In this document: one piece after another, positions 22,653 through 35,421 of the stretch | Layout: every line of letters begins with the position of its first letter | Position numbering within the stretch: the stretch's first letter is position 1 | Assembly (NCBI GenBank): GCA_027924585.1 | Contig: BSBM01000152.1 | Location: forward strand, 647,001-711,000 | Origin: Larix kaempferi | Lineage: Eukaryota; Streptophyta; Pinopsida; Pinales; Pinaceae | Reading direction: 5' to 3' | Length of the DNA stretch: 64,000 bases | Translations under genes and position numbers: made by a program | Notes under the pieces: model-generated | What the model was told of the DNA's origin: nothing | Databases searched by the model: none | Seen by the model: only the letters and a program-made list of their open reading frames with translations

Positions 22653-25600
22653 TGTAATATCCCAAATTTTGGAATGACTATTTTATGATGTTATATTGGG
22701 CCACGACCCCAACACATATGATTTATTCTGATTATTGGGCATGAGCCCTAGCACATATGATTTATTCTTTTGTAGACTGACATATTGGGCATGGACCCTG
22801 ACTGAATTTTTTTATTTGATTATATACTGGGAAAGAAGCCCCAATGTTCTGATTATGTTTCGATATGGGTACAAAACCCTAATATACTGAGATGACCTTT
22901 TCTTACATACTGTGCAGTGATGCGAATAACATAATTGACTTATATGGTGTGTTGAGCGTGGGCTTAGAAACACACAGATTACCTACGTACTAGGAAAAAT
23001 CCCCGATGTACGTAGAGGAAATATGATGTACTAGGAGGAAGCCCTGATGTACATTGAGTTTTGGGCATAAGCCCTAGAGCACTCCAAGCTTGATAAACGA
23101 ATACCGGATCCGAGGAAACTTAAATATTCTAGATGTGCCTCACAACCACATTCTAGCACTAGTGTTGAGCAGGGACTCTAGAATTGCACTAGAGTAACAC
23201 CCATGTGAGAGTGTTGAGTTAAATGGCTTTGAAGAGCACTCGGGGTTACAGAGTTTCAAAGTGTTGGGTCGGAAAGACTCTGAAGAGCACTTTTATGACA
23301 TTTATTTAATTGATTAAATGATCCATCTTTTTATCCATCATCACCTACTGCGGAAGCTACCATGTTAAACGAGGGAATCCAACATGCAAAGAGAGAGGCT
23401 AGAGGTACCTAACCATGCTGACCACGACCCTCCAAAAGAAGTGCACCGTGTCCCTAAAAGTTCAAGAGGAAAGTGTCATGTGATGACACATAACTAAAGT
23501 AAAGATAAGTACCAGTAGTCTTCTATGGCTAACCTGATTAAAGGCCTCCAAGTTATTATTATTATTATTATTAGGAGCTTTAAATAATAATAGGTGTTAA
23601 TATTTAATTATGGGATACAATTAGTATATCTGATCTATGCATTATTTAATATTTTAAAAGATGTATTAATAGTTAAGTGAAATATATTTAATATAAGAAT
23701 AATTATTAGTATAATTATTGTTATTTATAAAAGCATAAATCAAAATGACTTATAGTCAAACAGTTGGAAAAGTCCTAGTTCAAGAGGACTAGATATTTAA
23801 TTAAGTAATATCTTTTAATTATTAATTATTGAATTTAAAGAAACTAATTACTTCAACAGTCCTAATACAAGATTTCCCTATTTAGAGAGAGCAGATCCCA
23901 AGTTTTGGGGATCATCTATCATTCTTGGTTATTATCATTCTCTTATGGTAGTCCAAGAAAACTCTTCTGCTCCAAGAAGCTGAAACAACCTTACATAAAA
24001 AAATTCTCAAAACTGAACCAGAAGTGGATCTAGGGCCTCTACCTCTCATTGCATGTTGGAACCAAGCTCGGGTGGATCCAGATAGAACCAGAACAGTTCA
24101 AGGGTCAAGGTTGGGAGGAACGTGGTAGCCCTAAAGTCATCATAACAGGACAGCTGAGCTCCAAGGGCTCTACACTAATTATTGTTTGAGTGTGCAGGTT
24201 GCTTCAGGAAGGGAGCAAGCCACAAAGTAATCAGGTATGAAATGTGAATCTTTCAATTTAAGTTATAATAGAGTTAGATAAGTAATACAGGATGCTACCC
24301 TAGCATCATTGGCCTTGTTTTTCTTTCATCACATTTATTGAATATTAGACTTTCTGATAGGAACAAACAGAGAATGTTGGTTGACGTTTAAATTAGAAGA
24401 TAGAGTCAGTAGAATGTCTAGTAGGTTCCTGTGCTAGACATCCTAGGGAAGTCATAACTAGATATGTTTGAAGTTACATTTTCCATACTTTATGCTTAGC
24501 TAAGATAAGTTTCTGTTCACATCGTTTCTTTTATATTGTCTCCACAAAAGCTCTCTTTCAGATATATATAATCCAACACAGTCAAAACATCACAAGAATG
24601 TAAATGCATATACCAGACTTTACGTTTTCCCAACTTAGCATCAGACTGTTTCATTCTTACATCCTAAACTTAAACAAAGGAGACTCAATGATACGCATTC
24701 TAGAAATCAAACAATTCATAAACAATCAAAACTGTGGTTAGGGTCATGATTCTTATTCAAAACAAGGAAGGGTTACATTGAACTCATCAACGCAAATATA
24801 TACAATATTAGACAGAGAAATGCACAAACGATGGTACAGGGATCGATTCCCACCTCCAACACATTATACAGAGAAGCATTATTTGTAAACAATGGCATAG
24901 GGGTCAATTTCCACCACTACTTTATCGTATAGAAATCCTTTTCTTCCAAGAAATCAAAACATTAGTAAGTATCCTATCACAAATCGAATCCCCCTATTGA
25001 ACCAGTGCATTCCCCATCACGAAATAATATTATTATTTCAACCATCGAAGTAAAAGCCACAAGATCGAAATTCAGTAACGTTCCCAGGAAGACTCTGTCA
25101 TCATCATAGTGAACAAATAGCGTGGTATTATTTTACTCAAGCATTTTGTTACCATTTAGTAAAAATGAAAACCTACAACCAGTCTATCAACATATATGCA
25201 ATAAGAAGAATCCAAGTGAAAACCCCAGGCATACATTTAAGAGCACGATTCTTTTTCCACTTCTTAAACCTTGCGACCAACAAACTACTAGGCAAGGGCA
25301 AGGATAGTAAACAACCATTGAAGAACTACCATTATCATAAGAAAACAGAGAAGACCAAATCATAGAGTCATTTCTCCTCTATTGAGTCCACAGCTAGTTG
25401 TTTACAAGGAAAAAACGCAAATATCCATCTTAGTATTCACATTGCATATCGCCACTACAACTTACAGGGTTTAGCGCTGAGCCAAATGGCCAAAACCCTT
25501 CAGGAACTTAAAATAGAAAATCAATAGGTTTAATTACATAATGGTCCAACCAACGACGACCTCATCCAAACCAAAAAATGAATTACAGTAAACCCAAGTC

Positions 25601-26826
25601 AGGTCATGAGTAGTATCTTTCCATCACAAGCATACACCACCAGTATCCTCCGCAGAGGCGAGAGGAGGAGTGAAGGGATGAGGGTTCCTGAACTTACCTT
25701 AAGTGAATATTTCAGAAGCAAGACGTAGCCCATCAACTGACATCCAGGTCGAAGGAGATGCCACATGACCACCTGCCAAACCAGTAAACCCTACGAGATT
25801 AGATCCCTGAGATGTATTATCAAAACAAATTACCAAATCGATTTAGCAAGAAAACATAACAGCCATTACCTTCTTAGACCATCGCCATCTCTACATACGA
25901 AGACTCTAGAGTGTGCTGGCCATGAGTCAAGCTCAGGTTAGTACACGAAACACTCCAATGTATCCAAAACCAAAACATACACTTGAAACATATCTTCGTT
26001 GTCATGGAAACTGAGAAGAGAACCCTCATCAAAGCTAGAAGCATGACCATGTGCCTTCGCAGGAGTGCATTGAATGCTATCACCAACTCCAAAGATCTTG
26101 TTTTGGACCCAAAAGTCTATAGTATGAAAGTAGCACTTGCCCATTTTATTAAAACATACAAATAGTTGCAAATGCCATAAGCATTTCCTAGAACTAGTAA
26201 CACTTTACCAAAGTCAAACAATTCCATAAGTTCAACAAAGTTTCACAAAAAACTTTCATGGATTTAAGAGGTGTCCCATACTCTGGGTTGCGAATTAGTG
26301 GAACCATGTAGTAATCCCTCTAGACGTTTTCCACTTTAAGTACACCTGCAAATATGATGCAAAATAAGGACATTAGCGAATATTGCTAAGTAAGTCAGGA
26401 ATACTCATTCTTACACCCTACCTCTCAACAGCCTCGCCAGAGTACTCTTACCCTTGGAGGATCTAGCAGTACAACATGAATATCAAACTGCCACCAATAA
26501 CAGATCCAATCACCTGAATTACCAAAGGGAACTTTAAATACATATTCAGTCAAATCTTACAACCATAAGAAGGAGACTCACATTATTGCATTCAATACAT
26601 TTGTATACATGCGAGAGTTCACCCACCAGAAACATTTCTGCAAAGCTGTAGAATTTTATAACCAGCAAACCATGATACTTATGAAGCTAAGACATTTCAA
26701 AGAGTAGAAATCAAATATTGGTACAATAAGTACTTATCATTGCTGAAGTTAGTATTCGTCTTATCTTTTCCAGTTTACCCTAGTGTCGAAATTGTTTTTT
26801 ATTTTCTATTTTTTTAGGACATTACA
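22653..26826 (+). repeat. 5' LTR of element A
   Basis: TGTAATATCC...GACATTACA. The first 400 bp hold degenerate repeats of TTGGGCATGAGCCCTA-like phrases. A (TTA)n microsatellite at about 23549-23573 differs in length from its partner near 60245. Divergence from the 3' LTR is about 4% in the first 250 bp by eye. Confidence 0.92.
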
Positions 26827-26828
26827 AG

Positions 26829-26840
26829 TGGTATCAGAGC
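26829..26840 (+). promoter_or_regulatory. Primer-binding site of element A
   Basis: TGGTATCAGAGC, 2 bp after the LTR end; complement of initiator-Met tRNA. Confidence 0.92.
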
Positions 26841-27012
26841 CCAATTTCAAAACTAAGTGACCTATTGGGATCATTACAAAAATCCGTTGCAGATACACAG
26901 TAAACATAAACATACATTTAAATTTTTATTTTGTTTTATGCGAAAATGAACTAACATGATTTTTCTGCTCTTTATACTTATATAACATTTCAGGTATAGT
27001 CACTGTCTGAAA

Positions 27013-28019
27013 ATGAATGCAGAAGGGGGCAGCAACATACATGGAAACCTAAACTCACCACCATGAGAGAAAGAAATTGTGGTGGAACTCAACTCGGATT
27101 TAATGAAATCCATGTATAATCTATAGGCTGAATTCCAAAGCTTCCGAGACGAAAACATGCAAGAAAGAAGAGAACAACAGGCCATAAATGAGGCACTGCT
27201 TCATACCTTAACAAAGGCAAACCCCCACGGACAGCCCACACTCTCGGTCAACACTTTTAAGAAGATAGTCACACAAAAAGGAATGCCAACCCTAAAGGAG
27301 AAGAGCAGGGAGAACACCTACCGGAATCAATGGAAGAGGACGGTAAGAGCTCTTCCAACGATAAAGGTTCACCACCTCCTTGCAAAAAAAAGGAGGAAAG
27401 GTCACGACAGTCTGCAAGGGAAATTACGAAAGATAAAAGCCCCAAGTTATGACGGATAGATTAACTTTAGGGAGAAGGCTGAGGAGTGGCTGCTAGGGAT
27501 GAATAAATACTTCAAAGTTCACAATTAATCCACTGAAATGCAAGCTCGACTAGCCATATACAACCTAAACGGTAAAGCTGCCAGATGGTGGTAGGACTTG
27601 AAACACACCAAAGGACAAGAACTGAGAGACATAACCTGGGATACCTTCAACAGAATATTCTAGGACAAGTATATGTCTTAAAGATTCTTTGACAAGAAAA
27701 TAAAAGAATTCCATGAGTTAAAAATGGGCTCCCTGACTATGGAAGCATTCATAAACCGATTCTTAGACTTGCTGCACTATGTGCCTTATATAAAATATGA
27801 GAAGGTAAAGATTCAGCAGTTCTTGGGAGGGCTGCCACCAAACTTTAGAGAAAAGATAGAGTTTGACATGCCCAAAACCCTGGATATAACCTTACATAAA
27901 GCAAGGTTGTGTTATGAACACAAACAGCCAAGGAATGACAACATCAACCAGAATAGAGATAGGTTTAGAACCTTCTCGGACAACCGCAAACCAGATTTCA
28001 GACCCGCAACTTTCTGAAA
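27013..28019 (+). pseudogene. gypsy gag remnant (element A)
   Basis: A start at 27013 (MNAEGGSNIHG) soon meets a stop at about 27064. The Gln/Glu-rich N-terminal helix and a Lys-rich linker follow to 27455. The capsid core reads KAEEWLLGMNKYFKV (27475-27520), a RWW block near 27590 and FINRFLDLLHYVPYIKYEK with LGGLPPNFREKIEF (27750-27870). Stops occur at about 27526, 27594 and 27661. Gag would form the virus-like particle that packages the element RNA. Confidence 0.88.
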
Positions 28020-28146
28020 ACACAACAACATTTTTCCACCCGATAGAGGCTTCAACCGACCGCAATCATGGCCAAGTGCACCCCCACCACCTGTCAACAA
28101 ACCAACATTCAACAAAGGGACCAAGGTTGTCCCACCAACCGTTTCT

Positions 28147-28188
28147 TGTTGGAAATGCCAAGGGCCACACTACTACAGAAACTACCCC
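28147..28188 (+). other. Gag zinc knuckle, last Cys lost
   Basis: CWKCQGPHYYRNYP in a Pro-rich context. The family ends this motif in Cys; here TAC (Tyr) stands in its place, explained by one G-to-A change. Confidence 0.8.
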
Positions 28189-28242
28189 AACAAAACGGAT
28201 GGAGTTTTACACAAGATCCAGGTAGAACCTACCATAGAAGAC

Positions 28243-28857
28243 ATGGCAAAGACATCAAGAATTTATGCCACTCTTGATGGTCGACAGGCAGATCACCAAA
28301 CCACCATGGTGGAAATAGAGGGTAAGATCTCTAACACTACCATTTCATTTTTAACAGATCCCGACTCTTGCCGAAGTTATATCTCCCCTAAGTTAGTTGA
28401 CTTTTGTAAGTTGAACCGAGAATCTCACGAGAAACAGTGGCTGGTACAACTAGCCACCGGTACCAAACGGAAGGTCTCTGAGTTACTTAAAACTTGTGAG
28501 ATAGACTTAAACGGATTCCAAACTAGGCTAGATTTAAACATTCCACCCCTAGGGTCGTACGATGTACTCATCAGCATGGACTGGTTGGAAGAACACCATG
28601 TCCTCCTAGATGCTTAAACAAATCCTTACTTTGCAGGGATGACCAAGGGATTCAGAAGACGATTCAGGGTATCCCTAAGAAAGTGTCGGTAAGACAGATC
28701 TCCGCCTTACAAGCAAGGAAATGTATCAGAAAGGGTTGCAAACTCCTTTTCGTCAATATCCAAAACATAGAAAATCATAGGGAATAGAAGATCAAAGAAT
28801 TTTCAGTCCTCATAGAATTCAAGGATGTATTTCCCGAAGAAATACCAGGATTACTGT
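28243..28857 (+). pseudogene. gypsy aspartic protease and start of RT (element A), cut by element B
   Basis: Protease wording is well kept (YISPKLVDFCKL, WLVQLATGTKRK, PLGSYDVLISMDWLEEHH), but the catalytic DSG reads DSC in a PDSCRS context. A one-base loss near 28612 shifts the frame after the LLD block. The PR-RT linker then continues to 28857 (RKCIRKGCKLLFVN, then FKDVFPEEIPG) with a stop near 28787. The last bases, 28853-28857, are the ACTGT target site of B. The codon split there is completed at 56526. Confidence 0.88.
28853..28857. repeat. TSD of element B (left)
   Basis: ACTGT, identical to 56521-56525. Confidence 0.93.
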
Positions 28858-30549
28858 TGTAAGACCCCTCCTTTAGGGTCCCCTTGAATTGAACATGAAA
28901 CTTTAATAACTTCATACAAACAAATTAGCCATTATAGTTATTGGAAAAATTAAATAAAAGAGTGAATAACTTAACAAAAATAAGCAAAACCTTAACCTGT
29001 CAACCCGATCCAGCTAGTCCATTGTTGTCTGCGTCTTCCGTAGGATCCCTCCAGCAACACTCGTTTAACCATTGGCGAAGCAACCGTTAGCTTCGCCACC
29101 CAACCATAGGCTCATGCTTTCAGTCGCATGGCCTCCCCCGAGCTTTGGGTCGTATAGTTCACACAAGTATTTCAGAAATTCAGCTTGGGCTTCCCTTCCC
29201 ACCAGGATTTCTAAGCCAAACCCTTAGACAGCAGCAAGTCTTTGAGGCATTCGAAAATTATGACAATCATCCAAATTATGGGCCCTTTACCCATTCCCCA
29301 AGCCTTCCTTATAAAGGAAAATCTCATGCGACACATGTCGCTTCATGCATAATTAAATATTTTTAATTAATTATTTAATTAAAACACTCACCCATCCAAG
29401 TGTCAGTTTCTCTGGGAAGTGCACCAACACCCCTAAGTTTGCTCCAGTTTGTCCCCCAGATATTTTAATTAACTCCTAGCTTTTAGTTGACTAGGTGTCT
29501 AATCTTAGGATTCTATTTTGCTCCTAAATAATGATTTCTATTATTTTAAATGCTCAACAAAAATAACTATTCATGTGCAAATGCCTAAATTATTTTTATG
29601 CATTTGCTAAGTAATAATCTAGAGTTATTCTCATAAGTTTTTATGCAGTTAAATTTAACAATCAAACTCACTAGGATCACGGTGCCGCACCGTTGGGCTC
29701 CTAGTTCCTTAATTTTAATTCCCTGACATGGCACCACTACGTCGGATCCAGTCATCGATGGTTTCCATTCCTTGGCATGGTACCGCATCGTTGGGTCCTT
29801 GCGTCCATTCTTTTCGTTCTCGACAGGGTACCGTATCGTCGGGTCCTTCTGCCACCATCTTTCTGTTTTGACTTGCGGGAACTCTTGTAGGGATTTTAGG
29901 AATTGTTACCATCCATCCTCCGTCTACATGCTATCTAGGGACTAATGGCGCTGAGGAGTGAGTCCGTTCTCACTGCGTTCCCCTCAACTCGTATGTGACC
30001 AGCTCTGTCATGGCCCACCTTGTACGCCCTCACGCATTTCTCTTGAGCAAGCAGATCAGTGCTTATCTGCTCATGCGTGGTATTCTTGTCGGAAGTCGAC
30101 ATCGTCGTCCCTCCCCTGTGTGTGATTTACCCGTACTCTACGACCCTTCATGTTCCTTTGTGTGTCCGTTGGTGAACCGTCTCACTTGTTTCTACACACA
30201 CTTCTCACAACAAGTTATTAGTAGCATTGTTCTCAATAATCATCATCTGATTTCTAAATCTAGTATTGTTAAACATTTATGATTTATTCAAACTGTTCAT
30301 TCATCCAATCAAATATACATTTCGTCGACAATTACATGATCACCGTATAGCTAGTCTTTAAGCATTATCTATCAACATAAATTTCCATAGTCATAGCTAA
30401 TCGTTTAACATATGCAATTATTCATTTACATCAACAGTTCAGATACACATACTCAAAAATAAGGCCAAAAGGTTATTTAATTAATGTTTCAATCGGTCGG
30501 GTCACTCAGTAGGTGCCCTCAATTTCTACAAAAGTCGAGGGGCATTACA
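28858..30549 (-). repeat. 3' LTR of element B
   Basis: Pairs with 54830-56520; I count about 44 differences by eye (about 2.5%). A phrase like GGTACCGCATCGTTGGGTCC repeats three times around 29725-29850. Confidence 0.92.
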
Positions 30550-30562
30550 TACACCCCCTCTT
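30550..30562 (-). promoter_or_regulatory. Polypurine tract of element B
   Basis: Minus strand reads AAGAGGGGGTGTA directly before the LTR start. Confidence 0.75.
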
Positions 30563-31331
30563 ATATAGAACTTCGTCTCGAAGTTAATTTTGTACTTTCG
30601 ACTCTAGGCTTTATCTTAATGTCTACTCTCATCTTCATGTCATTCTATTCTATTTTTCTCCAACAATCATGGCCATAAGCACCAGTGGTTCTAATCATTA
30701 GTTTTCTAGATCTTCTAGCATGGTTCCAATACATCCTCAGAAACTCAATCGTATTTTTTGCATAATGCCAATCCAATAATACCTTCATAATTGTCAGTAC
30801 CAAGTTAGGTTTTCCACACCTCCTCGTCATCTACGAAGGTCTACTATGTCCAAATTATCTACAAGTTGCGTTGCATCAAAATCCACCCAAAAATTTATTA
30901 GATGATCATTCAACCAGGCAAATCCAAGCAAGGATTCAAATCTATTTGGTTATCCTCCCTCCAAGATGAGAAGGTAAACATCATAAAATATTTGGTAAGA
31001 TACAATCACGATTTTAATAAATCGGGAGAGACCGTCAAATAGTCCAAAAACCAAATTCCATAAGACTTATTTTTATCACTTTGAATGTTTAAATAATGTT
31101 GGTTCTCAATAAGATAGTATTCGAGTCATCGAAATTTAGTGCCTTAGTCGAACATGTTGAAATTTAACTCTTAGTCCTTTCATTAGTAATATCATGTCCA
31201 AGTCGATGAGCTTATCACATCCTTATCTCATTTTATCATTTCCGTTGTCATAGGACTTCTTCGGCAGATTCATCAAGTCATACAAGGTATGTTTTCTCAA
31301 CCTCATCGAGTCTATCCCGGGCTAGTCATAT
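30563..31331 (-). other. Interior of element B, 3' part, non-coding
   Basis: Short frames only; nothing recognisable as pol. Confidence 0.6.
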
Positions 31332-31336
31332 TTTCA
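31332..31336. repeat. TSD of element C (left)
   Basis: TTTCA, identical to 49234-49238. Confidence 0.92.
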
Positions 31337-32972
31337 TGTAACGTCCCCTTCCGTCGTCAAATGCAGGGAAGGAAACATTAACAACACACCGGGGCTTTTG
31401 GAAAACTTAGCCCCAATATTACATTACTTCAAAAATTCATGACAATTAAAAGCTTCTGTGTGCAGATTCGAGCTTCAATATAAGCACAGCGGAATTAAAA
31501 CACATTTGCACGTACACCAACAGCAATGCTTCAACACATCTAGCACAAACAGAAGATGATTCCATATGCAGGGATTCAATCCCATTCTTATGCTATGCAC
31601 AGACTTCATTTCAATTTCAATCTCATAAATAAATAACATTCAGATTTAGCACTTTACAGAACTCAGAATGTATATAAATTAATTCACAAGAATACTTATC
31701 TTTTAACACAAACGTCCAACGACTGGCTACGTGAGAGCAACGTTCCACCCAACCATAGATCTCTGTCCAGCCTGTATTCTTTCAGCTGAGAGATCACCCC
31801 CGAGCTGAGCTGTGTATCCACTAAGGAGGAACTAACTGGGCTCACTCACAGCCATGGTCTCGGTCATCAGCTATGCTAAGCCAACACACTGTTGGGTTTA
31901 TCAAGCATACAAATGACAAATGAGGAGGATGCTAAGCCAGTGAGCTCAACCACAAAGCTACAGGCATCTCAAATGAACTCAACAGTCATGGCACCCACAA
32001 TACCTACCGCACCCAACACAAGGAAGGTCCCCTTCTCTGCTGCACAGTCCCTCAGGCGTCCCTTCCCTCCAGTGCTCTCCAGGGTGGGCATAGAAAGGTC
32101 CAGCTGCTAATTCCTTGAGATTCTAACCTTCACTGGGTTTATCAAGCAAACCAAACCTCTGCTCAGTCATTCACACTTGGATTTCTCACAGTTCTGTTAT
32201 CCAATAACTCAATCCCGTCACTTCATTTCTGGGCTGTAAAAACTGGGTATTCCCATGGATTTCGGGGTAGCTAATGCTCCCAAATTCGCCCCAAGGTTCA
32301 TACCCATGAATCCCCCATTGGATTTCACTGTCCAATGCCAAATCTGGGCGTTTTTGGCTCTTCAAAACGTGGGTTCTTTCAAAGTCGCGATTTCTGGTTT
32401 TTCACTCTGCTGGCAATTCGTTTTTTTTTGGATGGAAAAATGGTGCTGGTAAGTTTTACAATGGAATGGGGATGAGAAAGAAGCAACCTCCATGAGGTAG
32501 AGTGGCTTGTGGTACAAGAAAACAGAGCCCATACTCTGCCATACGAATTTCTGGGTTGCCCATGCTCCATTGAAGCCATGGACTGAAATCCTCAACCACT
32601 TCCTTACAACATAATTAAATGTCATCAAGGAAAGTCAAATGGGTTCTCAAGGTGACATATGCCAGCCTATGGTTCAATCCCATAGCCCCCTCAGCACTCC
32701 CTAGTGGATACACATGGCCCCTTCTCATTCGTTGCCTCCATAGCCAGCCTTGGAATTTTATATTGCATGATGTTTATTTACATCCTATTACAATTTCCAT
32801 GGCTTAAGAGCACATGGGCATCAATTATCAATGCTTTCCCTTTTAAATCAAATTCGGACTTTCACTAGCGGGGCCTTGGCCTTGAGCTCCACGCTAGGAA
32901 AACATACATCACATGTACACATTATTTACATTAAATGCTAATATATCCTAAGGGTCAAAATGGGGTATTACA
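31337..32972 (-). repeat. Element C LTR 1
   Basis: TGTAACGTCC...GGTATTACA, 1636 bp. About 14 differences from LTR2 by my count. Contains CCTTGGCCTTGAGCTCC near 32876, shared with solo LTR F. Confidence 0.92.
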
Positions 32973-32987
32973 ATCCCCTCCCTCTTA
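32973..32987 (-). promoter_or_regulatory. Polypurine tract of element C, unit 1
   Basis: Minus strand AAGAGGGAGGGGAT next to LTR1. Confidence 0.8.
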
Positions 32988-34223
32988 GAATAACACCGTC
33001 CTCGGTGTTCCAAGACTTAGGCATACATATACAATTTACACATGTCCAAAACTTCAAAAACTTTGCAGATCTGCCCTGCATTCTGTTCTTTACTTTGAAC
33101 TTTCAGAACCAAGTCCTTTGATCTTCACGAGCTGCTCCTGCTGATTCGGATCTTCCAGCTCATCCATAAGTCTGAAAACTTTATGGCTGCTACCCTCTTG
33201 AGGTTCATCTCGTTCTTCTGCTTTTGCATCTTGAGCAGCTCTCCAAGATTTTCTTGGGTCTTGGCACTTGCTTGAAGAAGACTTCCAGCCAATTCTAATA
33301 GCCTATGGTCTGCTGCCATGGTCATTGTGCACAGCTGGTTCTCACTTGGATCACAAGCAACACTTGCTCATAACAACTGCAACCAATTGATTTCAATTTC
33401 CACCTGTGAAATTCATCATTACAATTCTCATTAGGCCAAGCATAACCCAAACATAAAAAAAAATCAGTCAATGGTTTTTCCCCAATTGACATGGAGGTCC
33501 CATGCTCTATTCATGAGACTTTCACACTTTCCATGCTTTTCCAGCATACACATGAATTCTTTCCTGTTCATCCATTCACATTAAATTAACTACTTCAGCA
33601 TTCACAATTTATTTCAAGCAAATAAACACATTCCACTTTCAGCCATACATGCATTCAACAATTTTCTGTTTTTATAAATGCATCAAGAAAAAGGAAAGAG
33701 AGAGCAGTAAGAGTTTCTTCTCTTAGTCTTGTTCCATTCTGGAACCCACACCACCACGGTGGTTTTCATGCTCCTAGTCTCTTTCACCTCAACGTGAATG
33801 CTTGACCTGCCCTTCTTGGCTATGACACGTAGTGTCTATGGTCTATTCCAGACCTTTCAACCATGGAGTTCCTCCACTCGGTTGGTCTAACTCTTGGCTA
33901 CTAGGACTCACATAGTTTCACTAGCCCCATCTTTCCATTACTGCTCATGCTGAGCTCTTTAGGACGATTACATGTCCACATGCATCCTTAAGATGCTTTC
34001 ATAGTCATTGCTTCCAGCAATACCTACACTCAAACATTGAATTAATTCACATGTTTAGTTTATTTTCATAGGAAATCATAACCAAATCATATACACATGT
34101 ATATTCATAAGCAATAAATTACAAGATAACCAAATACTTATCTGCATTGGATGTCTTCACTTTATTCCATAGGGTCCTTCTTTGCTTTACAAGCCTTGGA
34201 TCTCATATGGGTATAATAACGAA

Positions 34224-34550
34224 TGTTGGGGCAGCACGTAGGCTACTCCTCAACATCAAATAGTCTTGTATGTTTGGCCAGCACGCAGGATGCTCCAAAT
34301 CACCAATAATCTTGCATGTTTGGCCAGCACGCAGGCTGCTCCAAATCATCAATAATCTTTGCATGTTTGGCCAGCACGCAGGCTGCTCCAAATCATCAAT
34401 AATATTGCATGTTTGGCCAGCACGCAGGCTGCTCCACAACATCAAATAGTCTTGCATGTTTGGCCAGCGCACACGCTGCTCCACAACATCAAATAGTCTT
34501 GCATGTTTGGCCAGCGCACAGGCTGCTCCACAACATCAATTAATCAATGC
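34224..34550. repeat. 46-47-bp tandem repeat, copy 1
   Basis: Seven units of TGTTTGGCCAGCACGCAGGC plus CTGCTCCAAATCATCAATAA-like sequence, starting near 34224, 34271, 34317, 34364, 34410, 34457 and 34504. An isolated eighth unit lies at 34807. Confidence 0.9.
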
Positions 34551-35386
34551 TCAACCAGTCACTTCTGGATTTACCAAGCAGCTTTTAGTTCTTTCAGGGT
34601 CCTTGCTTCCTGCATTGACCAAGGTTTCCAACAAAGAAACAATAATGCATCAGCTCATTGTTACAAGCTTTATGCTTGAAACCTTCATTATTTCAAATAA
34701 GAAATGAATGAAATTGAATACTTATCTGTATTGTGCATTTCCTCTGTGGTCCACAGGGTCCTGCTTTTACTTTGTAAGCCTTGGAATCCTCCTGCGGACT
34801 AGGATGTTTGGCCAGCACGCAGGCTGCTCCAAATCATCAAATAATTAACACCTTACCAGTACACCTTCACGCCGATTGGAAGGAAACTTCACTACGACCA
34901 TTTCTAGGTCAAGGCTCTACTATGGAGCCATAGGCATATAATAGCCCTTTCATCAATACTTCACAACCCTTCATCGAAACCCCCACAACCTTCACAACCT
35001 CCACAACATCCTTTCATTTATATTAACCCTTCCACCACAACCCCTCACAACATCCTTTTATTTTGATTCTTTAGTGTGTAACATCAATTATAATCTGTTT
35101 AGGCTGAAAACACAAGATGGATAAGCAAGTTCATTAGTATTGCTGCTCTAAAACTGTAAACATATTTCACAACATTCACTATCCAACCTTGAAACACCAG
35201 GAATGCGTCCATTCCCTTAAGGCGTAGTCAATATTGGCATCCCTAACATAACTCAGCACCAGAAAGGCGTGCACTCCTTACTGATGTGAACTATGAAGGT
35301 ACTAATCATACTTCAAGCAGTCTGCCATAATGGAAATAAAATCAAAACATGCTCTGCATATTAACTCTAATAATTAGACATGCATG

Positions 35387-35421
<35 letters not shown>

